From positions 1,178,001 through 1,242,000 of the forward strand of contig OW051473.1 of NCBI GenBank assembly GCA_932521025.1: a stretch of DNA of 64,000 nt, read 5' to 3'. The position numbers and the translations under genes were made by a program. Under the pieces are notes generated by a model that was not told where the DNA came from, did not search any database, and saw only the letters and a program-made list of their open reading frames with translations. Each line of letters begins with the position of its first letter. The first letter of the stretch is position 1. The stretch is from Oscheius onirici. Lineage: Eukaryota > Nematoda > Chromadorea > Rhabditida > Rhabditidae. Positions 22,864 to 34,987 of this stretch are shown one piece after another.

Positions 22864-23269
22864 TCAGTAGCAGTCGTAGAAGCAGAAGTTGAAATTCTTC
22901 CCAACAATGCAGGGGTCAGTGGCTTCGATGGAAGACGCGCAGTCTTCCGGTCGAAAGCCAAGCCTTCCACAAAAAGTATAGAAAATGAATGCTCCCATGG
23001 CAAAAGTCAGCATGCGACGAAGCCAACGGAACACAAATGATGTGGTCATGGCTTCAATTGCTTTGTAGAATATGGTTGGAACATCGCGGAAAATAAATAA
23101 TGGAACGGATATTACCTTCTCCCGGCATGTGAAGAGCAATCGTATCTTCATCACTGCTGGTTGTAGCAGCTTTGCTGGCGAACAAGTAAAGAGCACATCC
23201 CAGGAGCAGAGGAACAAATAAACTGGTAATGAATCCACCTGCAGTAGCTAGCAAGAGGCAGGTAATCAT
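22864..23269 (-). CDS. Small two-TM membrane protein (116 aa)
   Basis: Exons 23269-23116 and 23060-22864 are joined across a 55-nt intron, restoring an Ala codon. TM1 is IT-SLFVPLLLGCALYLF (about 13-30) behind a hydrophobic start. A polar stretch (ATTSSDEDTIALHMPGEA) follows, then TM2 (MLTFAMGAFIFYTFCG) flanked by FVFRWLRR. The short C-terminus has three Cys (DCASSIEATDPCIVG...CFYDCY). The ATG sits two bases behind a CTCTCCAG acceptor, consistent with trans-splicing. No family is recognised. Confidence 0.55.
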
Positions 23270-23927
23270 GTCTGGAGAGTGAATGAGAATGGGCGCCGTT
23301 CTGGTCTAAAAGGTCTGGTTGCCTTGGTAGCCTGCCCTGGGAAGACGGAAACGAGGCATTCAAGTCACGCAGTTTTCCAGAAGGTCAAAGTGACAATAAT
23401 TAACCGGAAAGTTCCCATCCAAAAAGACTGCAATGTTCATTTCTGCAAAAGTTATCAGATGTTTTAAAAAAGCTCCTTTTCAAAGAAAAATGAAAAAGAC
23501 CTTAAAGTACTTGTTTTTAACTATCAATTTGTTTGCTTAATTTAAATTTTTTTGACCATTTACCATTCTAGCTTATTGTGTAAGCGATAAAGTGACGGTA
23601 TAGAGAGTGTGATGTACCTTACAATCTTATTATAAATTGTGATTATGCTAGAAATTTAAAATCTGTCGAATCCTCAAGGATCACACAATAGTCGCAATGA
23701 TCCTCCGCGGATATCCGCATGCTTCTTGTCAGCTGTTCCTTCTTTTCCGATTTCCTTATTATTAGTCCATATAATCCTCTCGTACTTGTCCGAATGATTC
23801 ATCCATCCTTTTCGGCAATATTATTGTGGGTGTTATCCCTCCAAAATGAATGTTGATAAGGATCCAAAATCCTCTTAGGAAAACAGCGGAAATGTTTTCC
23901 GTCAAAGGCTTCTGTTAGTATTCCCAT
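23270..23927. other. Divergent intergenic region
   Basis: 658 bp between divergent genes and presumably the promoter of the guanylyl cyclase gene. A near-palindrome CCGCGGATATCCGC lies at about 23705-23718. No gene. Confidence 0.5.
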
Positions 23928-26900
23928 ATGCGGCTGCAGTGTCTCCTTCTATTTCTTACTGTAGGCTTTTCGCGTGTTTTTATATGTTTCTAGTCTGTGT
24001 ACACTCTAACGTTGGATGTTGCTCTCCTGTTCGCAAGAAACAGATCGGATCTATTTCTGGACTACGAAGGTCTCGGTGGAGCTGCACAGCTGGCAAAGGA
24101 ATATGCCGAACAGAACATTTTACCAGGAGTTACTCTGAAGTGAGTCAATCGTCATACACCACTAGAAAGCAACCAATTTTAACTTATAAATGTTAGTTTC
24201 AACATTTTTAATGCCACCTTCAGTTTTCACGTAAGGTCCTAAATCAGCTTGAGTTCTTAAATTGTCAAAAGAAGACGGGTGAGGACTCAACACGACGTAA
24301 TTAATAACATACCTATGCTTGCTTTTTTCAGCTTTTCCATCTTTTTCGATCAATGTATAGAACAAGATGGCGCTGACATTGCAATTCAGACTATGAAGAT
24401 CTTACAAGCGGACGCAGTCATTGGACCCTCTTGCAGTCTACGTATATTGTGCCATCAGCCATGTACAATTGAAAATTTTAAGCAGCCATTTCATCGGCCA
24501 TCTTAGCTACCTATTATAATGTCCCCATTGTCGTTTGGGGCAGTACTTTCGACTCCGATTTGATCGACATGGTTCGTTTTCCTACAACTTACATCGTCTC
24601 GACGAGCAGTTACAAGTGAGCAAGCTCTTCATGCCAACACTTCGAATTTAAGCGCCGGAGTTGGAGTTCTTCGCCTGATGCAACAATTTGGCTGGAAAAA
24701 ATATGCTTTTCTCTATTCGAAAGCTGATACACAGAAGCAGTGTAGCAGTATGGTTAACTCCTTCCCGGTACAAGTTTCTCCAGGTGTTTCATACAGTTGT
24801 TCAGGATGCACTGGTTGCGGTGAATGATTCAACGATGATGCAAATGTATCAAGGAGAAATGCTGGATATCAATCTAATGAAAGTAATTATGGCCCAGGCT
24901 AGACCTTATGCAAGAAGTACGATTACTTTTCAGTTTTTGCAGTAAATACGTACACTTTAAAAATACACACATATCGTATATGTAACCTTTTCATTTGCAG
25001 TATTCGTCCTCTGCCTTCCGGAGACATGGAAGCGTGCTTTCATGCTAGCTGCCGCAGATCTCAACATGACCAATACCGAGTTCGTCTTCCTTTCGGTAGA
25101 CTTGCGGGGCCTTAGCATGTGTACGTTACAGATAACTCTGTGTAATTAACCGTTTTCAGCCATTCCAACAGGCTCAGGGGAGCAGTTCATCTGGGACACT
25201 GGAAACAGCGATGGCAATGATTTGAAAGTTCGCGAAGCTAGTAAAAGACTCTTTTCCTTGAGAGATGTACTTTTTGGTAATTTTGAACAGAAAGTTTGTT
25301 TAAGACTCCCGAAATCAGCACGGACGTCTTTGCCACATTCAGTCAAAAAATTCTTAGCAGAATGGACGTGGCTCCGTTCAACTGCAACGAGACATGTACA
25401 AACCGGAACAATACTTTGGTATGAGTTTTCTTTATTTGCAGCAACTAATTAATATTTTAGGCTTCTCTGTATGCCTATCAGCTATATGACGCCGTGTTGA
25501 CGTACGCCTGGGTCGTTAATCTGACCTTGACCGCAGATCCCACAAAATATAGGGATGGAACCTTCATGGGAGTTAGATGTCCTTTTCGATTTCCGGGTAA
25601 GGGTTTTCTGTTTTCCAAAAAGTAGCTGAGATTTTAATCTTGCGGCATCTGTAATATAAGCTATTTAAACATATTGTCAGTCATTTTGATCAGTTTATGA
25701 AACATTTTGGCATACTAACGAATCTTAAGCTGTTTGAGCTGCACATGGTTTTGTAAATCGAGAGAACAAACTTTAAGGCATAACCGAGGAAGTAGTGATC
25801 AACAAGTTTGGACAACGAAGAGGGACGTTCTTCTTTGTTGGAATGAATACGTCCCAAAGTCCTGAAATTCTTGGAGCAATAACAGTGGACAACATCACAG
25901 CCGTATGCAATATCCTTTTAGATATGCAAAGCAATTTAGAATATCAGTCTCTATTCTGGAGCAAAAGATAAAATGTGGAACAACTATAACAACATGCAGC
26001 CACAAGATATTCCCTTGTGCGGATTTTCTGGGACTGAGGTAACGTTTTGTAAAAAAAAATCAAGAGACATTGATGTAGTGTCCCATCAGTGTCTGGAGCC
26101 AGTTCGGAGTATACATAATAGCTGCCGGAGCACTTGTCGCTCTTTCCTGCTTCTCGTTCTTTTTTGTGGGGATGCAAAGTGTTAGGTTGGTGTCATCGTT
26201 TCACAAATAGATGACAAATCAGATCAAAACAAGCAGCAGAGGACAGAGAAAACTCTCTATGGCAGATCAACTACATGGTTCTGCAAAAACCGAAGACTAA
26301 AAAAGTTGAGCACAGTTTTGCATCGGCTTCAACATATGCCTCGAGCTACAAGACGGGAAAAAGTATAAGGGATCGGCGGAGATTTGAATTTTTCTTACTG
26401 CAGGTAAAGTTATTGAACGTGTCGTTCTATTCCTCGTGTCCGCGGCGTTTATATCTAATTGTCTAGAATGAAACCGTCGTGGGCCTAAAAGTGGGCCTGC
26501 CATATCAGCTGAAAGCCGAAAACAAGAAAGAACTTCGTCAGGTTCGAGGTCTCAGTAACGATAAACTCAACAAATTCATCGGTATATCATATGATGGTCC
26601 AGAGGCGCTATACTTTTGGAGGTTTGTCTCGAATATTTATTGGGAAAGACAATTGTTTTTAGACACTGTTCAAGAGGAAGCCTTCAGGACGTCTTACAGT
26701 CATCATCCTTGGAAATGGACTTTTATTTTGTTTACTCTCTCCTAGTTGATCTTGTTGAGGTAACACGCAAAAATCCCTATCCATCAAATTACCAGGGTCT
26801 TGAGTATCTTCACAGCAGTGATCTGAGCTACCACGGCCGTTTAACGTCTGATACATGTCTGGTAGACGAAAGATTCCAAGTTAAGCTTTCCTACTTTGGT

Positions 26901-28655
26901 CTTCATAATCTACAAGTTCAAGAAATTATGGAAGGTAAAATTGTTTTGTTTTTACTTAACACGGTGGCGAAAAGCTAAAAAAGAGCTTTTAGACAAACTA
27001 TGGTCAGCTCCAGAAGTACTTCGTGGTGAAATTGAAGGCTCTCAGAATGCTGATATCTACTCTTTTGCGATTATTTGCAGTGAACTGATTACAAGAAGAA
27101 GTGCTTGGGACATCAGAGATAGAAATAAGGACGTGGAAGGTAATAACTACTAAAAGTGCAGCTCAAAAATAACCAGATGTACTGTATAAAGTAAAAAGAG
27201 GAAAGAAACCTGCCTATCGTCCAAAAATGGAGCTTCCGGAATCCATGGAAGTCAGTCACGGAATGGTGATTTGTTTTACCGATGAGAGATATCTTCCTCT
27301 TCAGATTCCGATGATTGAGAAATGCTGGGAAGAGAAGCCGTCAGATCGGCCAAACATTCATCAAGTCCGAAGCTTGCTGAAGGGAATGATTCCTGATAGG
27401 TAGACTTTTTGCGGATTTTTGTTTTGAAAAAAAAACTCCAGAATTTAGACTTGAAACTGCTTTAATTGTTCTTTAAAGCAGCCATAAAGCAGCCTTGTAA
27501 ACAAACCCATTGCTTTCAGATCGTTCAATTTGATGGATCATTTGATGAATTCACTTGAAAACTATGCTACAAATCTTGAAGAGCAAGTTGCTTCTCGACT
27601 ACGACAACTTGATGAAGAAAGAAAAAAGAGCGATCTTTTGCTATCGCGATTGCTGCCCCCGTAAAACCGTACCCCTTCTCAGAAATTTTCAAACTTTAGG
27701 CAAGTTGCTGTTCTTTTGAAGGCTGGACAAACTGTACCTCCTGAATTCTACGAATCTGTCAGCATTTTCTTCTCGGACGTCGTTTCCTTTACAGTGCTTG
27801 CCGGAAAATCAAGTCCACTGCAGGTATTCAGGGAAGAGATAAAAAACTTACCGATATGAGGTTGTGAATCTTTTGAACTCACTGTACACGACTTTTGACG
27901 CAATCATTGAAGACAACGGTGTTTACAAGGTAAGAGATTGTAATTTTACCAGTATTGTTATTTTATGCTCGTCTACTTTATACATAAATATTTTCAGGTG
28001 GAAACAATCGGTGACGGTTATCTTTGTGCCTCCGGGCTGCCTGACCGAATCGGAAATGAGCATGCTAAACGAATGGCAAACATGGCTCTTGGATTGATGA
28101 AATCGGTTGCGCTCTTCCAAATCCCTCATCTTCCCGGCGAGAAAATCAACATAAGAATCGGAATCCACTGTGGTGAGTAGGAAATTAGGGAAACAACAAC
28201 AGTTTTACAGGATCCGTCGTTGCCGGCGTTGTTGGCCGCACTATGCCTCGCTACTGTCTTTTCGGGGACACTGTAAACACGGCGAGCAGGATGGAGAGTA
28301 ATGGCAAACGTGAGAGAAAAGTTGTTTTAAACTGAGAAACCTTTCAGCTGGAATGATTCATCTTAGTAAGTCTGCAAACGAAATGTTAACCAAAGTTGTT
28401 GGTGGATACATAACTGAACATCGAGGAGAGGTTATTGTTAAGGTTATTAGGTCTTAAATCTGATAAAGATATCATTTTTAGGGTAAAGGAGTGATGGAAA
28501 CTTACTGGCTTCTTGGAAAATCGGAAGAGTCAGCTGCTTCGGTTCCTTCGATCCAGGAACGAGTGGCTGGAATATACAAGCAGTTTGTTGAGCGAGAAGA
28601 AATTGAGACTCCGGCATCGAGGGAAAGAAGATCAGTAACCCCGTGTGACGAATAA
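23928..28655 (+). CDS. Receptor-type guanylyl cyclase (gcy family)
   Basis: More than twenty short exons join in frame, giving a protein of roughly a thousand residues. In order: signal peptide ([11 protein letters not shown]); ligand-binding ectodomain ([60 protein letters not shown]); one TM helix ([20 protein letters not shown], about 26115); [10 protein letters not shown] juxtamembrane; a kinase homology domain with RGSLQDVL and YHGRL for HRD and no DFG, hence inactive; a coiled-coil hinge ([16 protein letters not shown]); and the cyclase domain with [37 protein letters not shown] and [17 protein letters not shown]. Both metal-binding Asp and the Glu/Cys pair that select GTP are present, so it should make cGMP at the membrane of a sensory neuron. 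Several introns are as short as 31-37 nt. Confidence 0.92.
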
Positions 28656-29805
28656 TTTTTTGTGAAATCTTGTGGTATCGTGTTCAGAATGAAGATTGTT
28701 CTTGAAGGAAGATTATCGTGAAAACAAAAATATTTACAGCCCACTTTATTGTTAAGGATAAGGCGGGACAAAAAATCACTTGATTGAATCCGTTATGAAA
28801 ACTATCCAGACAGCGTGATGCAAGCGGATTTTCCGAAACTGGGAAAAAACACGGAAAGTGTCAATCTCGTGAGGCAGTGCTGATAAAGACGGTGACTGAC
28901 AGCAGAAGCTCTTCCTCCTACGGCCCAAAAGCCAGTTGCACTGCACTACTTAATCTTCATTTGGCGAGAAATGGGGTACAGAACTCAAATATTTTGCTAA
29001 TAATTATCTTGGGTATTAGATTAGTACGGGCTTCCCAATTCCGCCTGGCCCACGGTGTCATTGACTTTCCCTTCCCTTTTCCTGCCACCACACCCCCGCG
29101 ATGTTCAGCCCAACCTCACCCTGCCGCATTCATTGTCAGAGCTTCCATTGAGTGTATACAAATGCGCAGAAAAAATCGTATCTGGATAAGAAGCACATTT
29201 TAAGAGAGATTTTATTTATTATTTAGTCTCCGAGTAACCGATAGCCTGAAAATTTCTGACAGCCAGAGAATGCTGATGACTTGTCCTGGACAATGTGGGA
29301 GCTGTAGAATGCTTATGATTTTATTAGCCACGGCTAAAACGTCTCATTGATTCATACCACATCGAAATGTTGTATGAACTGAACTTTTCATTCTCTTTTA
29401 TCGAAGATTCATCAAGATCAAGGTTCATTTGCGGCACCTGAAAAACTATGAAAACTATGAATGTTGAGAAGAAAAGAAAAAGCCGAAACACCTGAAAACC
29501 TCAGTGCTGCTTTAATTCCAGTGAGTGTTATACTTAAACAAGCAAAATATTGGCAAAAACGCCGTTGCTTTCAATACCCCAAAAACATTTCCAGTGAAAA
29601 CACTACTTTATTTATTGTTTCGATGTGTCGCACAGCTCATTCAGAATTACCAGAATTGTCTCTACTGTTTATCAATTAAACACAGAACTCGACTAATCCG
29701 GTGACGGATGTGATGATCAAAGAAGAGACCAAGGGAGATTAGAGCCAAAACATCAGGACCGAAATCTCAATGAAAGCCAACGAGGTAGAAATATTCATTG
29801 AAAAC
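28656..29805. other. Convergent intergenic region
   Basis: About 1.15 kb between the cyclase and the nuclear receptor, which converge. Open frames at 28877-29203 and 29461-29679 lack motifs and splice support. No gene is claimed. Confidence 0.45.
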
Positions 29806-31854
29806 TCAATATTTTCGAAAATGAACGTCATAAGTAAGACTGCCACGCATTCCTCCAACATCATGTATGGCCATCAAGGAGCAGAGTTGATTGACCACGC
29901 TGGAGGCTTGCTATAAAAATTCCTGTAAAATGTGCGATGCTCACTTACTTTTAGATGGAAAACCACGCCCAGTGTTTTTCGTAATCTCTCCAATCGCTGT
30001 TCTGGAGTCAATTTCTTGTACTTTTCGTCGTAAAACGTCGCCAATATCCTACTGTATCTTGCGCTCGCATGACGAATGACGTCTCTCCCTGCGTCCGAGA
30101 TATCATGGGCTGCAAAACAGGCTAATGATGACAGGTATAACGTACGTGGTTGGAAGAGGACAACCATCCTGAGCAGCGTAAACTCCTCTTCGCTTATTGC
30201 CGTCTCGTCAAAGATCTGTGCGACGTGATGTTCCACCAAGTTGCCAACTTCGCGGCAATACTGGTTCACACTGAAAGATTCGAGAATATGATCGTGTGAA
30301 TGGATATCTGAATCTGAAAACTTAATTTAGACCCAGAAGTAAAAGAATGCAAAAACAATGCGTTATGAGAAGGTATGCGAACGAGAGCATTCCTGTATGT
30401 TATTTTTTTATTTCTATAGTCGAAAAAACATCGAAAAAAGAAGAGGGCATTTCAGGTACATTTAACATTATTATGCTTGTCTAACTTGAAATTATTTTCT
30501 TACTGTTATATATTCAAATATTGATAAACTTGCACTTGACTCTCTCCTGAATCAACTTCTGGTGGTTCATAATGTACTCCATGAAAGAATGTCAGCCCTG
30601 AACGGACATTCTTCTGCCATTGACGAAAGACCATTGTCAATAGTACGGTATCCACCAAACTATATCTCGCTAATTTGAGCTGTAATAACCATTAGAAGAG
30701 AAATTAGCATCGGGACAAACTCTGTCGTTTATACTTAGTCTGTGAATTTCCGGTGCTGCGTTCATGAAATCCGACAGAAAGGTCATGCCTCTACAGTAAT
30801 GTGATACCACCAAATCTGCGACGTTTTCGACAGTCGTAATTTCGTCAAATTGAATCTTAAACAAGGTACAGTTGAGACTTAATTGCTCACGGAAGCTCTC
30901 GGTGCACAACTCGTAGACCTGAGTAACGCGACAGCCAGTGAAGTGTCAACGTTAACTTTGAGTTCATTGACGCAAATCTCTGGCCCAGTTGTACACATTC
31001 TGAAAAAACAGTAGTACCTCTAACATCTTTCAAAAACCACCTGTCCAATGATACTAGTATTTCGGCAAACTTTGTGGCTGGGCATGTCGAGTCAAGTTCT
31101 TTGACAAATTGAAAGCCAAGAGCGACCGACTGTGCAAACTTTTTCTGGAAAAAGCCTTATAAAAGACTCCTGATTTAGCAATTCTGAGGTTGACGATGCT
31201 AAATTCTATTTCCCCGGCTATCTCTTGAAAACGAACTTTTGAGGGCACCCGATCTGAGGCTGTCTTCCTGAGGTTGCGTTAAGCAAACTGCTTTCGAAAA
31301 TTCCAATAAGATTCTTGCTAGACTTATTTGATAGTAGACATCAAAAAGTTGTTTGTTAGCTTTTCCAAGGATACGGTATCGTTATACAGCCCAATCAGAA
31401 AATTATTTTTCAATGCGGATTAGCACCTCGAATAGCGATTAAAGCTCACCGTGTGTTGAACTAGCTGATGTTTACTGTAGTATTGGACGACGGCGGAACC
31501 TTGTCTTTTGTAGCGACCAACGTCTCTAGTATCCATGTTGGCGTCTTTACATTTTTGAAAGCGGCAAGCAGGGCAATTTGTTCGAGTTTCTGAAAATTTC
31601 CATAAGAAACAACGTCATCACGTTGTACCTTTATTAACGAAACAGTTCTCTTTGTACAAGCAAATGAATGGCTTTCCTCGCAATAGTGCTCTTGTGAAGA
31701 AAACACGGCAGCTCCTGAATAACGGGGGATTGGTTACAGTATACCAAACTCACTGACAAGAAAATCCATTGTAGTGGAAATTGGCGCCGGTATCTCCACA
31801 GACGTGACAGGTACCCGTGTCAAGTTCCTCTTTAATCTTGATTTTTCCGAACAT
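29806..31854 (-). CDS. Divergent nuclear hormone receptor
   Basis: The DNA-binding domain starts at residue 15: CHVCGDTGANFHYNGFSC, then CQSCRVFFTRALLRG, ICLYKENC and TNCPACRFQKCKDAN. All eight zinc-binding Cys are present, assembled from three exons (from 31854, 31717 and 31582). The first helix carries CQSCR where most family members have C-x-GCR. Ligand-binding-domain exons follow: KKFAQSVALGFQFVKELD, GMTFLSDFMNAAPEIHRLS, YREVGNLVEHHVAQI with EEEFTLLRMVVLFQP, and ARYSRILATFYDEKYKKL, ending QASSVVNQLCSLMAIHD...FRKY at 29806. One LBD exon near 31260-31400 has unclear borders. It would be a DNA-binding transcription factor of the nematode supplementary NHR expansion; no ligand can be inferred. 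Confidence 0.85.
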
Positions 31855-32693
31855 CTGTAATTTTTTGATTTGATATATATTATTCCTGAAGAGTCAAAAA
31901 ATTAGAGAATGCTGTAAGATAAAAAATTCTCTTACAGGCCGAATTAAACGTTAACCTAAGAACATAAGCGCCTGGTTAACAAGCCAATTATCCCTTCAGT
32001 AAATCTATCAGACAACGTGCTAGTTTTGGGAAAACTTTATAAGAACAGCAAGAGATACTTGTCGTATTAGAATTTTCTTCTGCCGGGCGTAACAAGTCAT
32101 CTAAACTATTTGACAGCCTCCGTTTCTGTTATAGACTGTTATAGAATAAAGTGGTGGAGAATACGGTAGAAATCGAAAACAGGTCAGTGTTTTAAAGTAA
32201 ACACTAAAAAAGAAAAAACGTTTTGTATTACAAATCATTTGATGAGAAGTGGAGTGAACAGCCAATGTACCAAAAACTCCGAATCAATTGTCCAACTTAA
32301 TCCACAAAGCCGCTTTCGTAAACTGCTATGCTTTAATGATAGTGCTAGATAGACATTACGAAACTTTTTCGAAAAATCAATTTGTTGGACCCGGTAGCCG
32401 CCAGAGTTGTTTACGGCAGCCGTTACTTTTGAACTTGGAGTTTTCACAGACTTTCGCTTCCGCTGTTAGACGAATCAAGTACGGTCGTTTTGAAAAGGAT
32501 CAAAGAGAACGATTTTGAAAAGGCAAAGCACGAGAACAAAAGTTTGACGCTGCGACGCTGCCAGGCGACGAAGTCTTCTGGTTGCTTAATATGATAGTAG
32601 TCAGCTTGTAGCGAGGGTCTTGAGAAAGTAAATCTGGATATTTCACAAAATTTGAGTTACTAGATACATTTTTGGCATACATGAAGTTCATTA

Positions 32694-32971
32694 GGTTTCG
32701 ACAGAAGATTCTCCGTGGTCATTCTTTCAGACTGTTGGAGGAAGACCGAAATCATTAACTTATGCGATTGCTTTGATACGTTCTGCAAAATCATACTGTG
32801 ATGCTAATCCGGTTACATATGACGCTACCGTAGACGACTACATCGTATTATGTGACGATACAACCTGAACAGAACATGCAGAACTAAAAAATCGCCTTGA
32901 CCAAAAACGAAAAATTCGCAACATCTGTGAAGAGATTGTTTTCCAAAACGGAGTTTTGAATGTAAAGTGAA
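32694..32971 (+). pseudogene. Coding-like fragment with one in-frame TGA
   Basis: Behind TTCATTAG the plus strand reads STEDSPWSFFQTVGGRPKSL... to DDYIVLCDDTT, then TGA, then in the same frame TEHAELKNRLDQKRKIRNIC...GVLNVK and a stop. About 90 codons read with only this one internal stop (near 32866). Codon content looks coding but no family is recognised. It may be a gene relic, or the TGA may be bypassed by an intron I cannot see. Confidence 0.3.
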
Positions 32972-33217
32972 CTCTGCTCTGAATCTAAACATTTTGTAAT
33001 TGTTTTAATCCTGTTGGGAAGGAATAACAAGATGTATTAAGCAGCGTACTTAACATAATTGAAAATTCGGTTAAAGTGTTATTGCTGGACGTTTGAACAC
33101 TTGTTCTCGATGATCACTTTGAATAAGACATTAAAACTGAATAAAAAAAGATACAAAAAGGGCATGCGCAACAAGGGCAATCACAACAAAGGCATGCTTC
33201 TGAAAATTGTCTAACGT

Positions 33218-33311
33218 CAGTAATCACATTAGATTAAAGGCGAAGAGATTCTCTTGCCAGCAGAAAAGCTGGCAAGAGAATCTCTTCGCCTTTAATCTAA
33301 TGTGATTACTG
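33218..33311. repeat. Perfect palindrome, 44-bp arms with a 6-nt loop
   Basis: CAGTAATCACATTAGATTAA... (33218-33261) is followed by AGAAAA and then its exact reverse complement (33268-33311). All 44 positions pair. The arms would form a very stable hairpin in single-stranded DNA or RNA. Confidence 0.95.
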
Positions 33312-34987
33312 TAAATGTAAAAGCCGTGATGGATTGCCAAATGAAAAACTACTGGCTATGGTTATCGCAGTTTTGAGGCAAGTAAATTTGGTTACACATT
33401 CCAGTGGATGAGCTACACGTGACGAGGGTAGGTGGGCATATTTTGAGCAAAAAAAGTGAGTAAACGCCATTTAAGGAGACAAAACACTTGTTGAACTGGC
33501 TGCTGTTTGTTTTTCACCAAAAATGCGGATAAAGATCAGAAACGTAAGACTAATGGTCAGAGCATGAAATCAACTGTAGCTAAATTCAAAGACAATTGGA
33601 ATATAGGACAATAGATTTCTGCTGAGATTTTTCTGATAAAACAGGCAATTAATGAGAACTGGAGCAAAACAACTTTTAAAATGTTTATCAGGATTTTTTA
33701 ACTTCCGAAAAATTTGGATTAGTCAAATCTTCACGGTCAATAGTTTTCAAACAGCTTCGTCAAGAAAAAGAATGATGTGAAAAGTCGACTGACCATGTGA
33801 AAACAAAATGTACGAGCATATTAGTGGGAGGGGAGTCAAAGGACGCTCAAGTTCCCGCCAAGCGGGATAATCACTTGTTTGCACATTGCGGAAAATGGTG
33901 ATTAATTGGAAGTAACGACGTCACTGCCTGAACATTCCGCTTTAGGTATCCTAGAAGAAAAAATACCTAGACGTGTATTTTTCACTTCTTTACTTCAGTT
34001 AGCTCCATCAGCCCGAAATTCCTAGGAAAATATGGGAATTGTGACAGAAATTTACTTTCAAAATGTTGAAAATTTATTCCCGACGGTGTGGCATCTGACT
34101 CATTACTCTTTTACCAAACACGTTTTGAAAGTATACTTTTCTCAAGTCACTCAAGCGCTATCCAGTGCGCAATTTTCAAAAAACGTTCCTGGTCTTGAGG
34201 TAACTCATAATCTTCCTTCGCAATACCGGATTATTCCGAAAATAGTCTATTTTTATAAGCATTTCATAATAGCATATCCGAAGTTACTACAATTCACTAC
34301 TATGATCTTTGTAGTAGTCAACGCGTGTAAAGTCTGTGTAGTCTGAATGGGCTTCTATTTCTGATCGAAGGGCATGTGGCATTTAATGAAGTCAAATGTT
34401 AGCCTGTTTATATCGGAGAACACAATGTTCACTCCATGAGCTCAGATTTCATCAGACTAGAGATCAAAGATTATTTCCCCTTCTCTACTACTGCTGTTAA
34501 AGGGTTTTTCGAATAGAGGAGCTATTTCTTTAAAGAACAGAAACAGACAACGTCGTCGGCTGGCTGGGCGGCTTCGTAGCGCACACTTTTCTGTTGGTTC
34601 TTTACCATTTTCTGAAGACCGTGACCATCGATCTCTTTTGATCCCTTACAAATTGTCCTTACTTTCCTCAAAAAACTAATTCCAGTACACAAGCTACTTG
34701 TTATGTAACCCTGACACTTTTTGATTTTTGACTTGTGAAACGGAAATAGAAAGGAAACTAACAAATCAACTATGATCGTACCGTAGCCGGTTCTTCTCAG
34801 TCCGCCACGGGGCGAGCGCTACAATAGTAACAAATATACTTAGAGCACCGTAGCCACTGAGATGCCTCGGACACTTTAAAATAATAAACAGCGTTACCAG
34901 CTGTCAGTCACTGCTGATGTAGGTATACAACACACTGTCAGGTTATGGTATTGTATTAAAACAAAATAAAAAAAAATATTTTGGAAG

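Larger units (their letters stand above)
31855..34987. other. Gene-poor 3.1-kb stretch
   Basis: Holds the coding remnant at 32694-32971 and the perfect palindrome at 33218-33311, listed separately. Open frames at 34032-34346 (104 codons) and 34522-34764 (minus) have no splice acceptor, signal peptide or motif, so I do not call them. Confidence 0.45.

Noticed and set aside
34032-34346. 104-codon plus-strand frame starting MGIVTEIYFQNVENLF
   Set aside because: AT-rich, no homology cue and no intron or acceptor nearby; expected by chance in 3 kb of such DNA.
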